From positions 31,143 through 95,142 of the forward strand of contig NZ_JAUHPV010000009.1 in NCBI RefSeq assembly GCF_030418315.1: 64,000 bases of DNA, written 5' to 3'. Positions 15,432 to 23,721 of this stretch are shown piece by piece (the first letter of the stretch is position 1; each line of letters starts with the position of its first letter). Both the position numbers and the translations under genes were made by a program. The stretch is from Demequina zhanjiangensis (GTDB lineage Bacteria; Actinomycetota; Actinomycetes; Actinomycetales; Demequinaceae). Under the pieces are notes generated by a model, which had not been told where the DNA came from, made no database searches, and saw only the letters and a list, made by a program, of their open reading frames with translations.

Positions 15432-17222
15432 CTAGGACGCGGAGAGCGTGCCCAGCTCGTCCCCGCCGGAGAGGGTTCCGCCGACGGTGAGCCCGTCGAC
15501 CGTCTCCCCGCCCGTGACGGTGGCGTCGGCGTAGACCGTGTAGGTCTCGCCGGGGACGATCGCCTCGGTCGAGATCACGAGCGACGCCGACGACTTCGTG
15601 GTGGTGAAGGATGCGACAAGCTCCCCCTCCGGGTCCACGATCGACAGGACGGTGCCGACGGGAACCGTCGAGCCGAAGCTCATCGACAGGTAGCCCTGGT
15701 CGCCGCCGCTCGGCGACTGCGCCATGCCTGCGGATCCGGAGGCGGCGAGAGAGCCGCCCGTGATCTCGAACGTGCCGTTGAAGTCGAGCGCGCCGTTGCC
15801 GTTGCCCTCGGGCCCGTTGACGATGACGGTCCCGCCCGTCATCACGACGTTGCCGTTGGAGTCGAGTCCGTCGCCGTCAGCGTCGAGCACGTAGGTGCCG
15901 CCGCTGATGTAGACCTCGACGCCCTCCTGCGCGCTGTCACCGCCCATCGCGGCCGTCGTGGTGGATGCCGAGGAGATCAGGGCTGCCGTGGAGAAGGACG
16001 CAGTCGCGGCGGCCGTGCTCGCGTCCTCGGCGGTGCTCGTGTCGGAGGAGTCGCGACTGCCCGGGCCGCCGGCGCCTCCCCCAGGGCCTCCGCTCATGCC
16101 GCCGCCCATGTCTCCACCCATGCCTCCCATCTCGCCACCGGACCCTGAGCCGTCGGTGCCGTTGATGCCGTCATCGGAGGAGACGACCGTGACGTCGCCG
16201 GCGTCCAGGTAGATGAGGGCGCCCTCGATGCCTTCGTAGGAGTTCGTGATGTCGATCTCGGTGTCGCCGATGCGGACGAACACGCCCGACGTGAGACCGT
16301 CGTCCCCTGCGTCGATCGCGAGGCTGCCGCCATTGATCGTGATCTGGTTCGCGGCGTCCAGCCCGTCGACACCCGAGGTGATGTCGAAGGTGCCGTCCTC
16401 GATCCAGATGACTCCGACGTAGGCCTCGGGCTCGTCGGCGTCGGCCTCGTTGTCGGACTTCAGCGCGTCACCGGCTGCGTCGACGGTGACGTCGCCGTCG
16501 AGGACGACGAACGAGTCCTTGCCGCGGATTCCGTCGTCCGCGGCGGTGACGTCGTAGGTGCCGGAGACGATGACGAGCGAGTCCTTGGAGGTGATGCCGT
16601 CGTTGCGACCGCCGTCCACGATGAGGGTGCCCTCGCCGGCGAGGAACAGGTCGGCGGTGGAGAAGATCGCGGCGTTGCCCGTCTCCTCGTCGGTGTCGTC
16701 GTACGTGCCGCTGTCGGTCACGGTGCTCGTGGTGCCCGCCTCCGTGTAGAGCACGACGTTGTCGGCGTCGTCCACCTGGATGGCGGGCGCGTCGACGTTG
16801 GCGATCGTCGCATCATCCAAGACCAGGGTGACGTCACCGTCGGCCACGTTCACGACGATCTGGCCCTGCGTCAGGGTGCCGGTCAGCACGTAGGTGCCCG
16901 CCTCGGTGATCGTGACCATGTCGCCGGAGATGGCGACGCCGTCGCCATCGGAACCGGATGCGCCGTCGGCGAGGGTGACGGTGGTCGCGTTGGCGTAGTC
17001 GGGGCTCAGGTCCACCTCGGGGAGGTCGAGCTGCTCGTAGCTGGCTTCGCCGTTGGCTGTGGCCGAGGCGACGGTCTCTGTCGACGACTCGGAGGTCGTG
17101 ACGTCGGAGGCGGAGTCGGTGCTCTCGGCATCGGCGGCGTCGGAGGTGCATGCGCTGAGGAGCAGCGCTCCGGTGGTGGCGAGGGTGGCGAAGGCCAGCG
17201 CGGGCCTGCGGGACAGCTTCAT
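15432..17222 (-). CDS. Cthe_2159-type carbohydrate-binding beta-helix lipoprotein
   Basis: A 596-residue secreted lipoprotein: signal peptide with lipobox LLSAC (Cys25), Ser/Thr/Asp-rich linker, then a long right-handed beta-helix with repeated short strands typical of the Cthe_2159/DUF4353 family (cellulose and polygalacturonate binding): GDVTLVLDDATIANVDAPAI, RNDGITSKDSLVIVSGTYDV, GNVVMTGGTVIVNGPEGNGN. A Gly/Met-rich insert (GGEMGGMGGDMGGGMSGGPG) breaks the helix at about residue 365. No lyase residues are evident. It is the last gene of a minus-strand operon with the VTC and DUF4956 genes, a combination known from other bacteria together with CotH. Ligand unknown. Confidence 0.85.
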   Translation of the reverse strand: MKLSRRPALAFATLATTGALLLSACTSDAADAESTDSASDVTTSESSTETVASATANGEASYEQLDLPEVDLSPDYANATTVTLADGASGSDGDGVAISGDMVTITEAGTYVLTGTLTQGQIVVNVADGDVTLVLDDATIANVDAPAIQVDDADNVVLYTEAGTTSTVTDSGTYDDTDEETGNAAIFSTADLFLAGEGTLIVDGGRNDGITSKDSLVIVSGTYDVTAADDGIRGKDSFVVLDGDVTVDAAGDALKSDNEADADEPEAYVGVIWIEDGTFDITSGVDGLDAANQITINGGSLAIDAGDDGLTSGVFVRIGDTEIDITNSYEGIEGALIYLDAGDVTVVSSDDGINGTDGSGSGGEMGGMGGDMGGGMSGGPGGGAGGPGSRDSSDTSTAEDASTAAATASFSTAALISSASTTTAAMGGDSAQEGVEVYISGGTYVLDADGDGLDSNGNVVMTGGTVIVNGPEGNGNGALDFNGTFEITGGSLAASGSAGMAQSPSGGDQGYLSMSFGSTVPVGTVLSIVDPEGELVASFTTTKSSASLVISTEAIVPGETYTVYADATVTGGETVDGLTVGGTLSGGDELGTLSAS

Positions 17223-17240
17223 GGGGTTGCCTTTCGGGGA

Positions 17241-18017
17241 TCAGCCTGCGAGCGCGGCGACGCCGTCGACATGACGGCGGAGGGTGCGCGCCCAGCGGTT
17301 GGCGGGGAGGTCGGGCCGCAGGGCGGCCATGGAGGTGCAGTACTTGCTGACTCGGGCGGGACGGATGCCGCGCGCCCAGAGGGCACGGTCGACTTCGCCG
17401 GCGTGGCGCTCGACCTTCGTCTCGACGATCAGCCTGTCGTCGTAGGAGACGGAGCGGCTCTCGGCGTCGCGTGCGGCCACGCCGGAGTCGACCGTCAAGC
17501 GGCCGTCGGGCGTGACGAGCGTCGTCCGCCGGTAGGTGGTGGTGAGCGATGGCCGCAGCGTCGCGCCGAGTCCCGTGAGGCGAGGGAAGCCGTCGACGAA
17601 GGCCGCGGCCTCCGGGGTGAGGCGATCGCCCGTCGCCCCCTCCTCGAGGAACATGCGCGTCTTCACGGTCGATCCCGAGGCGCTGCGCTCCTTGACCTCG
17701 ATCGCGAGCCCGCCCGTGTCGACGTATCGGCGGGTGCGGACCTTCGTGCGCCGAGGACGGCGGTGCGCGGCGTCGCGGTACATGCGGAGGTCCGCGGTGT
17801 CGAAGTAGACGGACTCGTAGCGGAAGCTGCGCCGCCCATCGATCTGGAGCACTCGCAAGGGGAGGTCGAGGGACTCCATGACCTCCGCCCAGCGTGCCGG
17901 CTCGACAAGGTACTTGCGGTCGACGCGCGTGAGCATGGCCGCGGTCGCGTCCAGCTCGTCGAGGGTCACCGGCGGAAGCTGGGCGACGCGCGCCTCCCAG
18001 GCGTCGGGCGCCGTCAT
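17241..18017 (-). CDS. VTC-domain protein (polyphosphate polymerase-like)
   Basis: A 258-residue cytoplasmic protein of the VTC domain family, whose fungal members make inorganic polyphosphate from ATP in a tunnel lined with basic residues. Seen here: MLTRVDRKYLVE, SFRYESVYFDTADLRMYRDA, TKVRTRRYVDTGGLAIEVKE and the C-terminal SKYCTSMAALRPDLPAN. Key Arg, Lys and Glu positions are present. The ATG at 18017 overlaps the upstream DUF4956 stop (ATGA), so the two are coupled, which is typical of this pair. Reaction in bacteria of this group is unproven. Confidence 0.85.
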   Translation of the reverse strand: MTAPDAWEARVAQLPPVTLDELDATAAMLTRVDRKYLVEPARWAEVMESLDLPLRVLQIDGRRSFRYESVYFDTADLRMYRDAAHRRPRRTKVRTRRYVDTGGLAIEVKERSASGSTVKTRMFLEEGATGDRLTPEAAAFVDGFPRLTGLGATLRPSLTTTYRRTTLVTPDGRLTVDSGVAARDAESRSVSYDDRLIVETKVERHAGEVDRALWARGIRPARVSKYCTSMAALRPDLPANRWARTLRRHVDGVAALAG

Positions 18018-18628
18018 CGCAGCCCCGCCGGCGCGCTCTCGTGGAGGGGCTCCGTGGCGGCGAGGTCCGCCGCCTGCGCCGACGGCGAGAGCAAGGTGTA
18101 GCGGACCTCGCACGCCGTCGTCTCGGCGACGTAGTCGACCTTGCGGATGGCGATGCGGTGCACGTGCGCACCGAGCATCGCGCCCGCGAGCTCCGAGGCG
18201 ACCTGCTCGTCGGCCACCGCACGGTCCAGCACGAGCTGGGTGAGACGGGTGCGCCCGAACAGCGCGGGGTGGTCGCCGATGAGGATGACGCCCAGCAGCA
18301 CGATCATGAGCGTGAAGCTCACGGCCGCGTTGCCCGACGGGAAGCCGCCGAGCAGTCCGAGCGCGATCGCCGTGAAGTAGTAGGCGATCTCGTTGTGCTC
18401 CATCTCGGTGGAGCGCAGGCGGATGATCGAGAGGACGGCGAAGATGCCCATGCCGAAGCCGAGCGTGAGGTCGGCGGTCGCCATGGCGTAGGTGACCCCC
18501 ATGACTCCCACGTTGATCGCAAGGAACGAGACGATGAGGTCCTTGCGCCTGTGGCGCGGGAAGTAGAGGCCGAAGACGAGTGCGGAGATCGCGACCAGGT
18601 CGGCGGCGATGTAGATGAAGACTGACAT
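18014..18628 (-). CDS. DUF4956 membrane protein
   Basis: A 204-residue protein with four to five N-terminal transmembrane segments (first at residues 1-25, SVFIYIAADLVAISALVFGL) and a cytosolic C-terminal half. The segment GFGMGIFAVLSIIRLRSTEM and the following NEIAYYFTAIALGLLGG are characteristic of DUF4956, found next to VTC proteins. It is the first gene of the three-gene surface operon and divergent from the response regulator gene at 18882. Its role is unknown; it may anchor the VTC protein at the membrane. Confidence 0.88.
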   Translation of the reverse strand: MSVFIYIAADLVAISALVFGLYFPRHRRKDLIVSFLAINVGVMGVTYAMATADLTLGFGMGIFAVLSIIRLRSTEMEHNEIAYYFTAIALGLLGGFPSGNAAVSFTLMIVLLGVILIGDHPALFGRTRLTQLVLDRAVADEQVASELAGAMLGAHVHRIAIRKVDYVAETTACEVRYTLLSPSAQAADLAATEPLHESAPAGLR

Positions 18629-18718
18629 GACGGGTTCCCCCTGAGATGCGGACGAATGACGGGAGGGGCGACCGGCGTCGGGCCGTTCACCCTTCGTTCA
18701 CACAGCGAACTCGTCGTG

Positions 18719-18740
18719 CCTGGGAAAGGCCTGAGAACCA
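18719..18740 (+). promoter_or_regulatory. 11-bp direct repeat in the divergent promoter region (candidate response-regulator site)
   Basis: CCTGGGAAAGG (18719-18729) is followed at once by CCTGAGAACCA (18730-18740): two copies in phase with one helical turn, the layout bound by OmpR/PhoB-type regulators. It lies between the DUF4956 operon and the response regulator gene. The 253-base region also contains a GTTC/GAAC inverted repeat (18696-18710). Confidence 0.4.
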
Positions 18741-18881
18741 GGGCAGAGACCCCGGGGATCGATCCCGACGGGCCTTCCGCCGCCCGATTTCGCCGGTTTC
18801 GGCGGGAACCTCCCCGCCGGTCTCAGCGTTCTTCATGCCCGTTCCCAGCGAACGTGGAGGCGTCTCTGTGAGACTGAAGCC

Positions 18882-19571
18882 ATGTCACAGCGCCGCATCC
18901 TGGTTGTCGATGATGAGGACAACCTCCGCACCATGCTCGTCGCCGCCCTCAAGTACGAGGGCTACGACGTCTCGTTCGCACCCGACGGACAGACGGCGCT
19001 CAAGATGGTCCGCGAGTCAGCACCCGACCTCATCGTGCTCGACGTGATGATGCCCGACCTCGACGGCTTCGCGGTCTGCAAGCGCCTGCGCGACAGCGGC
19101 AACCGGACTCCCGTCATCTTCCTCACGGCGCGGGACTCCGCGACGGACAAGGTGCAGGGCCTCCAGCTCGGAGCCGACGACTACCTGTCGAAGCCGTTCG
19201 CGCTCGAGGAGCTGGTCGCACGCGTCGAGGCGGTGCTGCGTCGGGTCGACGCCTCGCCGGACGCGTCGGAGACGCTCACCATCGCCGACCTCCTGCTGGA
19301 CGACGTGGCTCACCGCGTCACCCGCAACGGCGAGGAGATCCACCTGTCGCCCACCGAGTACAACCTCGTGAAGTACCTGCTCCAGAACACCGGCCGCGTA
19401 CTGTCCCGCGGACAGCTGCTCCAGAACGTGTGGGGCTACTCGCCCGACGACGACCCGTCGGTGGTCGAGACGTACGTGGGCTACATCCGCCGCAAGGTGG
19501 ACGCGTACGAGCCGAAGCTGATCCATACCGTCCGCGGGGTCGGCTACACGATGCGGGTGCAGCAGACGTGA
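18882..19571 (+). CDS. OmpR/PhoB-family response regulator
   Basis: A 229-residue two-component response regulator: N-terminal receiver domain (VVDDEDNLRTMLVAALKYEG, phosphoacceptor Asp54 in IVLDVMMPD, Thr in VIFLTARD, Lys in LSKPF) and a C-terminal winged-helix DNA-binding domain ending in TYVGYIRRKVD...VRGVGYTMR. It resembles actinobacterial MprA/TrcR regulators. The histidine kinase gene overlaps its stop. GAGACT lies six bases before the ATG. The divergent surface operon is an obvious candidate target, which is an inference. Confidence 0.93.
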   Translation: MSQRRILVVDDEDNLRTMLVAALKYEGYDVSFAPDGQTALKMVRESAPDLIVLDVMMPDLDGFAVCKRLRDSGNRTPVIFLTARDSATDKVQGLQLGADDYLSKPFALEELVARVEAVLRRVDASPDASETLTIADLLLDDVAHRVTRNGEEIHLSPTEYNLVKYLLQNTGRVLSRGQLLQNVWGYSPDDDPSVVETYVGYIRRKVDAYEPKLIHTVRGVGYTMRVQQT

Positions 19572-21082
19572 GCGACGCACGTCCCGGGCTGTCCCTGAAG
19601 GCCCGACTCCTGATCGGCCTGTCGATCGTCGCGGCCATCGCCGTAGGCGTCGCGGCGACCGTCACGGTGACCACCCACAGCTATCTCGTGACTCAGCTCG
19701 AGGAGCGCCTCAAGTCGTACTCGGAGCCGTTCGAGCACCGAGGCGCGCCGATCGACGAGGTCGCCTCGGACATCGCCGATGCCTTGAAGGGCATCATCCC
19801 GCAGCTCCCGTCGAGCGACGACGACTCCGATGCATACGAGCGTCCGTCGGACGCGTACACCGGTCAGATCTCCTCCAAGGGCGGCATCTACCCGAACTAC
19901 GTGGCGAACACGGGCGACAGCAGCTCGTCCGGACCGGACCTGCTGTCCATCAGCGGCTCCGATCTGCCCACCTCGGGCGACGTCTACCTCACCGTCGGCG
20001 CCGAGGAGGGGGACGACACCTTCCTGCTGCGGATCGAGTACGTGGAGAGCCCGTCGAGCAACGACTACTGGTGGGAGTACACGGCGCTGTCCAAGGAGGG
20101 CGTCAACGACGCCACCCAGCGGCTGATCGTGATCGAGGCGTTCGGGATCGGGGCGCTGCTCGCCGGTCTCGCGCTCGTGGGCCTGTGGGTGACCCGGCTG
20201 GGGATCTCGCCCATGCGCCGCATGGTCGACGCATCCAAGCAGATCGCGGAAGGCGACCTCTCGGTGCGCCTCGAGGGCGCATCGGCGGGCTCCGAGAGCC
20301 ACGACCTCGCGCTGGCGCTCAACGCGATGATCGGGAGGCTGACGGCCTCCCTCGCAGAGCGGGAGCGATCCGAGGCGAAGCTGCGAGAGTTCGTCGCCGA
20401 CGCGTCGCATGAGCTGCGCACCCCGCTCACCACCGTGCTCGGCTACGCGCAGCTGTACCGCAAGGGCGCGCTCGCGGACAAGGCTGACGTGGACGACGCA
20501 TGGGAGCGGACCGAGGCGGAGGCGGGGCGTATGAAGCGCCTGGTCGAGGACATGCTCGAGCTCGCGAAGTACGACGCCCTGCCGGAGCTGCAGCGGGTGG
20601 AGACCGACCTGTCGGAGCTTGCGGCAGAGGTCGTCGGCGACTCGGCGGCCGCAGACCCCGACACCGAGTTCGCGCTCGAGACCGAGGGCCCGGCCCGTGC
20701 GGCGGTGGATCCTGACAAGGTGCGCCAGGCGGTCATCAACATCGTGCGCAATGCCGCGGTGCATGGCGGCGACCATGTGGTGGTGCGGGTGTCCTGCACG
20801 GACGGCGCAGTGCGTATCGCGGTGGAGGACGACGGTCCGGGCATGAGCCCGGAGATCGCGGCACGCGCCTCGGAGCGCTTCGTGCGTGGTGACACCTCAC
20901 GGTCACGGGCGACGGGCGGCGCGGGCCTGGGGCTCGCGATCACGGCCGCGATCGTCGACGCGCACGGAGGCACGCTCTCGGTCGCGAGCGCGGAGGGGGA
21001 CGGCACGACTGTGACGCTCACCCTGCCGCGTGCGGCACTGCCTGGCTCCCCGTCAGCCCCGACGGCGCAGTCCTCCGACTGA
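19568..21082 (+). CDS. Sensor histidine kinase
   Basis: A 504-residue membrane sensor kinase paired with the preceding regulator (GTGA overlap). TM1 lies at about residues 12-32 (LLIGLSIVAAIAVGVAATVT), an outer sensor domain of ~150 residues follows, TM2 at ~185-207, then HAMP, and HisKA with His281 in FVADASHELRTPLTTVLGYA. The ATPase domain has N (VINIVRNAAVHGG), G1 (VEDDGPGM) and G2 (TGGAGLGLAI) boxes. The outer domain contains an unusual Ser/Asp-rich part (SSDDDSDAYERPSD). The start is the GTG at 19568. Signal unknown. Confidence 0.92.
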   Translation: MSDARPGLSLKARLLIGLSIVAAIAVGVAATVTVTTHSYLVTQLEERLKSYSEPFEHRGAPIDEVASDIADALKGIIPQLPSSDDDSDAYERPSDAYTGQISSKGGIYPNYVANTGDSSSSGPDLLSISGSDLPTSGDVYLTVGAEEGDDTFLLRIEYVESPSSNDYWWEYTALSKEGVNDATQRLIVIEAFGIGALLAGLALVGLWVTRLGISPMRRMVDASKQIAEGDLSVRLEGASAGSESHDLALALNAMIGRLTASLAERERSEAKLREFVADASHELRTPLTTVLGYAQLYRKGALADKADVDDAWERTEAEAGRMKRLVEDMLELAKYDALPELQRVETDLSELAAEVVGDSAAADPDTEFALETEGPARAAVDPDKVRQAVINIVRNAAVHGGDHVVVRVSCTDGAVRIAVEDDGPGMSPEIAARASERFVRGDTSRSRATGGAGLGLAITAAIVDAHGGTLSVASAEGDGTTVTLTLPRAALPGSPSAPTAQSSD

Positions 21083-21087
21083 CGCCG

Positions 21088-21103
21088 CGGGCCTGGCGGC
21101 CCG
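21088..21103. terminator. Short hairpin between convergent genes
   Basis: CGGGCC-TGGC-GGCCCG between the kinase stop (21082) and the SRPBCC stop (21109). A 6-bp GC stem without T-tract; it could serve both directions. Confidence 0.35.
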
Positions 21104-21108
21104 GGCCG

Positions 21109-22089
21109 TCAGTCGTCCTGGAGCATCGTCTCGAGGCGGGCGTAGCTGGTCTCCATGCCCTCGACCATCCCGGTGCCGAGGATCATGTCCTTGGTGGCCT
21201 CGTCTGGGTACTGGATGAGCAGCGTGATGAGGGTGCCGCCGTCGTCGTCGATCATCGTGAGGTCGTTCATGTTCTGGGGCCCGGGCACGCCGATCATGCG
21301 CTCGGTGGTGACGGCACGGCGCGGCGCGTCGACGTACAGCACCTCCCCTTCGAAGCCGAACGGCTCGCCCTCGGTGCCCGGCTCCGGGGCCCACGCCGTC
21401 CGGTGGGTGCCGCCAGGTTCGAGCGTCAACTCGCACTCGGTCATCCGCCACCCGTCCGGACCGAGCAGCCACTGCTTCTGCAGCTCCGGGGTCACGTACG
21501 CGTGCCATACGGTGTCGCGGTCCGCCTCGATCCAGCGGGAGATCCGCACGTGGACCTCGGAGAGCTCCTCGAGCAGCGTGCCCTTGCCCGCGGCGAACTC
21601 GCGCAGGCCCTCGAGGACGCGGTCGATCTGTCCCATCGCCATGACTGTGCCCTGCTCCATACCCATCTCGAGCAGCTGCTGGAGCTCCTCGAGCGAGTTG
21701 AACCAGGTGGTGGTGAGGAGCCTGCAGCCGTCGTCGGTGGACTCGAAGGCCATGGCGACGCGCATCGTGGGCATCTCTCCATTGGGGACACCTGCGTCGT
21801 CCGCGAAGCCGTCGATGACCTCGATCAGCTCGCCCGGCACCACGCGGGTGAACTCCCAGTAGCCGGCGGTGGTGGTGCCGTCGGGTCCTGTCATGGAGTA
21901 GTTCGCGACGCCACCGACCGTGACGTCGAGCCGGCTGAAGTGTGCGGGCCAGCCGGGCGGCCCCCAGAACAGCTCGAGCTGGCGGGGGTCCGTGTAGGCC
22001 TCCCAGAGCCGGGTGACGGGCACGGGGAAGTCGGCGGTGATCGTCATCGTGAGGGCGTCGAGGTCCTTCTCGACGTTGGTGATGGGCAT
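21109..22089 (-). CDS. SRPBCC-domain protein with two AHSA1/Aha1-like domains
   Basis: A 326-residue protein built from two START-like SRPBCC domains. Domain 1 (residues ~1-150) has ADFPVPVTRLWEAYTDPRQL and LFWGPPGWPAHFSRLDVTVG; domain 2 (~165-326) has VHVRISRWIEADRDTVWHAY and a parallel LLGPDGWRMTE pattern. These folds bind hydrophobic ligands and, in actinobacteria, are usually encoded beside an ArsR regulator, as here (22-base gap). A double-domain version is less common than the single-domain form. Ligand unknown. Confidence 0.85.
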   Translation of the reverse strand: MPITNVEKDLDALTMTITADFPVPVTRLWEAYTDPRQLELFWGPPGWPAHFSRLDVTVGGVANYSMTGPDGTTTAGYWEFTRVVPGELIEVIDGFADDAGVPNGEMPTMRVAMAFESTDDGCRLLTTTWFNSLEELQQLLEMGMEQGTVMAMGQIDRVLEGLREFAAGKGTLLEELSEVHVRISRWIEADRDTVWHAYVTPELQKQWLLGPDGWRMTECELTLEPGGTHRTAWAPEPGTEGEPFGFEGEVLYVDAPRRAVTTERMIGVPGPQNMNDLTMIDDDGGTLITLLIQYPDEATKDMILGTGMVEGMETSYARLETMLQDD

Positions 22090-22111
22090 GGTGCTCCTTC
22101 CGGGGGAGGCT

Positions 22112-22459
22112 TCAGGATGTGCGGGGATCGGCGGTCAGGACGACGTCGAGGGCGTCGATGCGGTGGCGCCAGACCTGCTCGAAGGCGTCGAGCAGCCGCT
22201 GCGCCTGGGCGAGCCGCTTGGGGTCGGCGCGGACGAGCCGCTTGCGACCGTCGGGGCGGCGTGTCACGAGTCCCGCCTCCTCGAGCACGGCGACGTGCTT
22301 GCTGACCGCCGCGAAGGACATGGAGTACTCGGCGGCGAGGTCGGTGACGGACTCGTCGCCGGCCAGGGTGCGGCGGACGATGTCGCGTCGCGTCGCATCG
22401 GCCAAGGCGTGGAACAGGCGGTCCACCTCGGCGTCGGAGAGCTCAGTTTGTACAACCAT
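22112..22459 (-). CDS. ArsR/SdpR-family transcriptional regulator
   Basis: A 115-residue winged-helix regulator: DRLFHALADATRRDIVRRTL, then SVTDLAAEYSMSFAAVSKHV (recognition helix) and a LVTRRPDGRKRLVRADP wing. There are no metal-binding cysteines, so it is not an arsenic sensor; it belongs with the metal-free ArsR proteins paired with SRPBCC genes. The ATG at 22459 lies inside a perfect 14-bp palindrome that is probably its own operator. The two genes form an operon on the minus strand. Confidence 0.9.
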   Translation of the reverse strand: MVVQTELSDAEVDRLFHALADATRRDIVRRTLAGDESVTDLAAEYSMSFAAVSKHVAVLEEAGLVTRRPDGRKRLVRADPKRLAQAQRLLDAFEQVWRHRIDALDVVLTADPRTS

Positions 22460-22466
22460 ATGGTTG
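22453..22466. promoter_or_regulatory. Perfect 14-bp palindrome over the arsR-like start codon
   Basis: CAACCATATGGTTG at 22453-22466 contains the ATG start of the regulator. Position and symmetry suggest autorepression; binding is inferred. Confidence 0.55.
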
Positions 22467-22508
22467 AACGATACGTCCTGCGAGCGCACTGCGCCACCGC
22501 AACGGCGC

Positions 22509-23639
22509 TCAGGCGTAGATGGCGTCGACGATCGCGCGTGCCGTAGGCCCGGTCTGCCCCTCGGGTGCCGTGTTCGTGAGGGCGACGCACGTGATGCCCG
22601 CCTCCGGGTCCACGAAGAACTGGTGGCCGTACACCCCGCCCCAGGCGAACGTGCCCGCAGATTGCGGCACACCTGCGGCCTCAGGGTCCACAAGCACCGC
22701 ACCTCCCAGGCCGAAGCCCCAGCCAGGACCGTTCGCCTGCGCCTCGGCACCCACCTGCGCGCTCAGCATCGCGCGCGCCGACTCCTCCGACATGATCCCG
22801 CGCCCGCCCCGTCGGAGCGCCTCGAGCAGTGCGAGCACCTCGTCCGCCGTGCCGACCATGCCCGAGCCGCCGGAGGGGTAGAGCTGCGGGGAGAGTGCGC
22901 GGCTCGGAGAGAACACTGTGGACGTGCCGTCCTCGTACATCAGCGAGTACGGATCCGTCATCGGGATCGGCCCGGAGGCCTCGAGCGCATAAGGGACCGC
23001 GAGCCGCTCGGGGTCCTTGGCGACGAAGCCCAGGTCGCGCAGGCCGAGAGGCTCGATGACCGCATGTCGCATGATCTCGATCAGCGGCACACCCGAGGAG
23101 GCCTCGAGAAGGTGCCCGGCAACATCGAGGCTGAGCCCGTACTCCCAGCGCTCCCCCGGCGTGAAGTGAAGCGGCGCCTTCGCCAGCCGCGCGAGGTTCT
23201 CGTGCAGCGTCTCGACGGATGAGTCGAGGCCGTCGGAGACCCCGAGCGCGTGGTACGGGTGGCCGGGCCTCTTCGCGAACCCGTATCCCAGGCCGGAGGT
23301 GTGCGTGAGCAGGTGACGCAGCGTCATCTCCGGCTCGGAGCCGTCGGGCAGCCGCGGGTGGAAGCGCGTCAGCCACAGCGACGTGGGCTCGTCAAGGCCG
23401 ACGATGTCCTCCTCCACCAGCCGCATCGCCGCCGCGGTGACGAACGTCTTGGTGATCGACGCGAGTCGGAACACGGTGTCGCGGGTCATCGAACTGCCGG
23501 ACGCGCGGTCCCGCATGCCCGCCGCCCGCGCGTAGGCCACCTCGCCATCCACCGCGACGAGCACCACGGCGCCCACCAGCCTGTCGGCGGCGAGGGCGGT
23601 GTCGAGCACCGCATCGAGGCGGCTTGAGAGGCTGGTCAC
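22509..23639 (-). CDS. Serine hydrolase of the beta-lactamase / class C penicillin-binding family
   Basis: A 376-residue hydrolase with the SxxK motif SITK (Ser61, Lys64), the second-motif Tyr in RWEYGLSLDV (Tyr167) and a C-terminal WGGVYGHQFFVDPEAG segment that takes the place of KTG. These features fit the EstB/Pbp-like serine hydrolases (esterases or D-aminopeptidases) rather than true lactamases. There is no signal peptide, so it is probably cytosolic. The GTG at 23639 lacks a ribosome site. It is flanked by genes on the same strand with 80-bp gaps. Confidence 0.85.
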   Translation of the reverse strand: MTSLSSRLDAVLDTALAADRLVGAVVLVAVDGEVAYARAAGMRDRASGSSMTRDTVFRLASITKTFVTAAAMRLVEEDIVGLDEPTSLWLTRFHPRLPDGSEPEMTLRHLLTHTSGLGYGFAKRPGHPYHALGVSDGLDSSVETLHENLARLAKAPLHFTPGERWEYGLSLDVAGHLLEASSGVPLIEIMRHAVIEPLGLRDLGFVAKDPERLAVPYALEASGPIPMTDPYSLMYEDGTSTVFSPSRALSPQLYPSGGSGMVGTADEVLALLEALRRGGRGIMSEESARAMLSAQVGAEAQANGPGWGFGLGGAVLVDPEAAGVPQSAGTFAWGGVYGHQFFVDPEAGITCVALTNTAPEGQTGPTARAIVDAIYA

Positions 23640-23721
23640 CCGTTCATGGTGTCACGAGGTGAACGCTTCGCGGAACGCCAAGGTCCCGTCAAGGGCCAGT
23701 AGGACGCGAGCAAGGGGCAGG

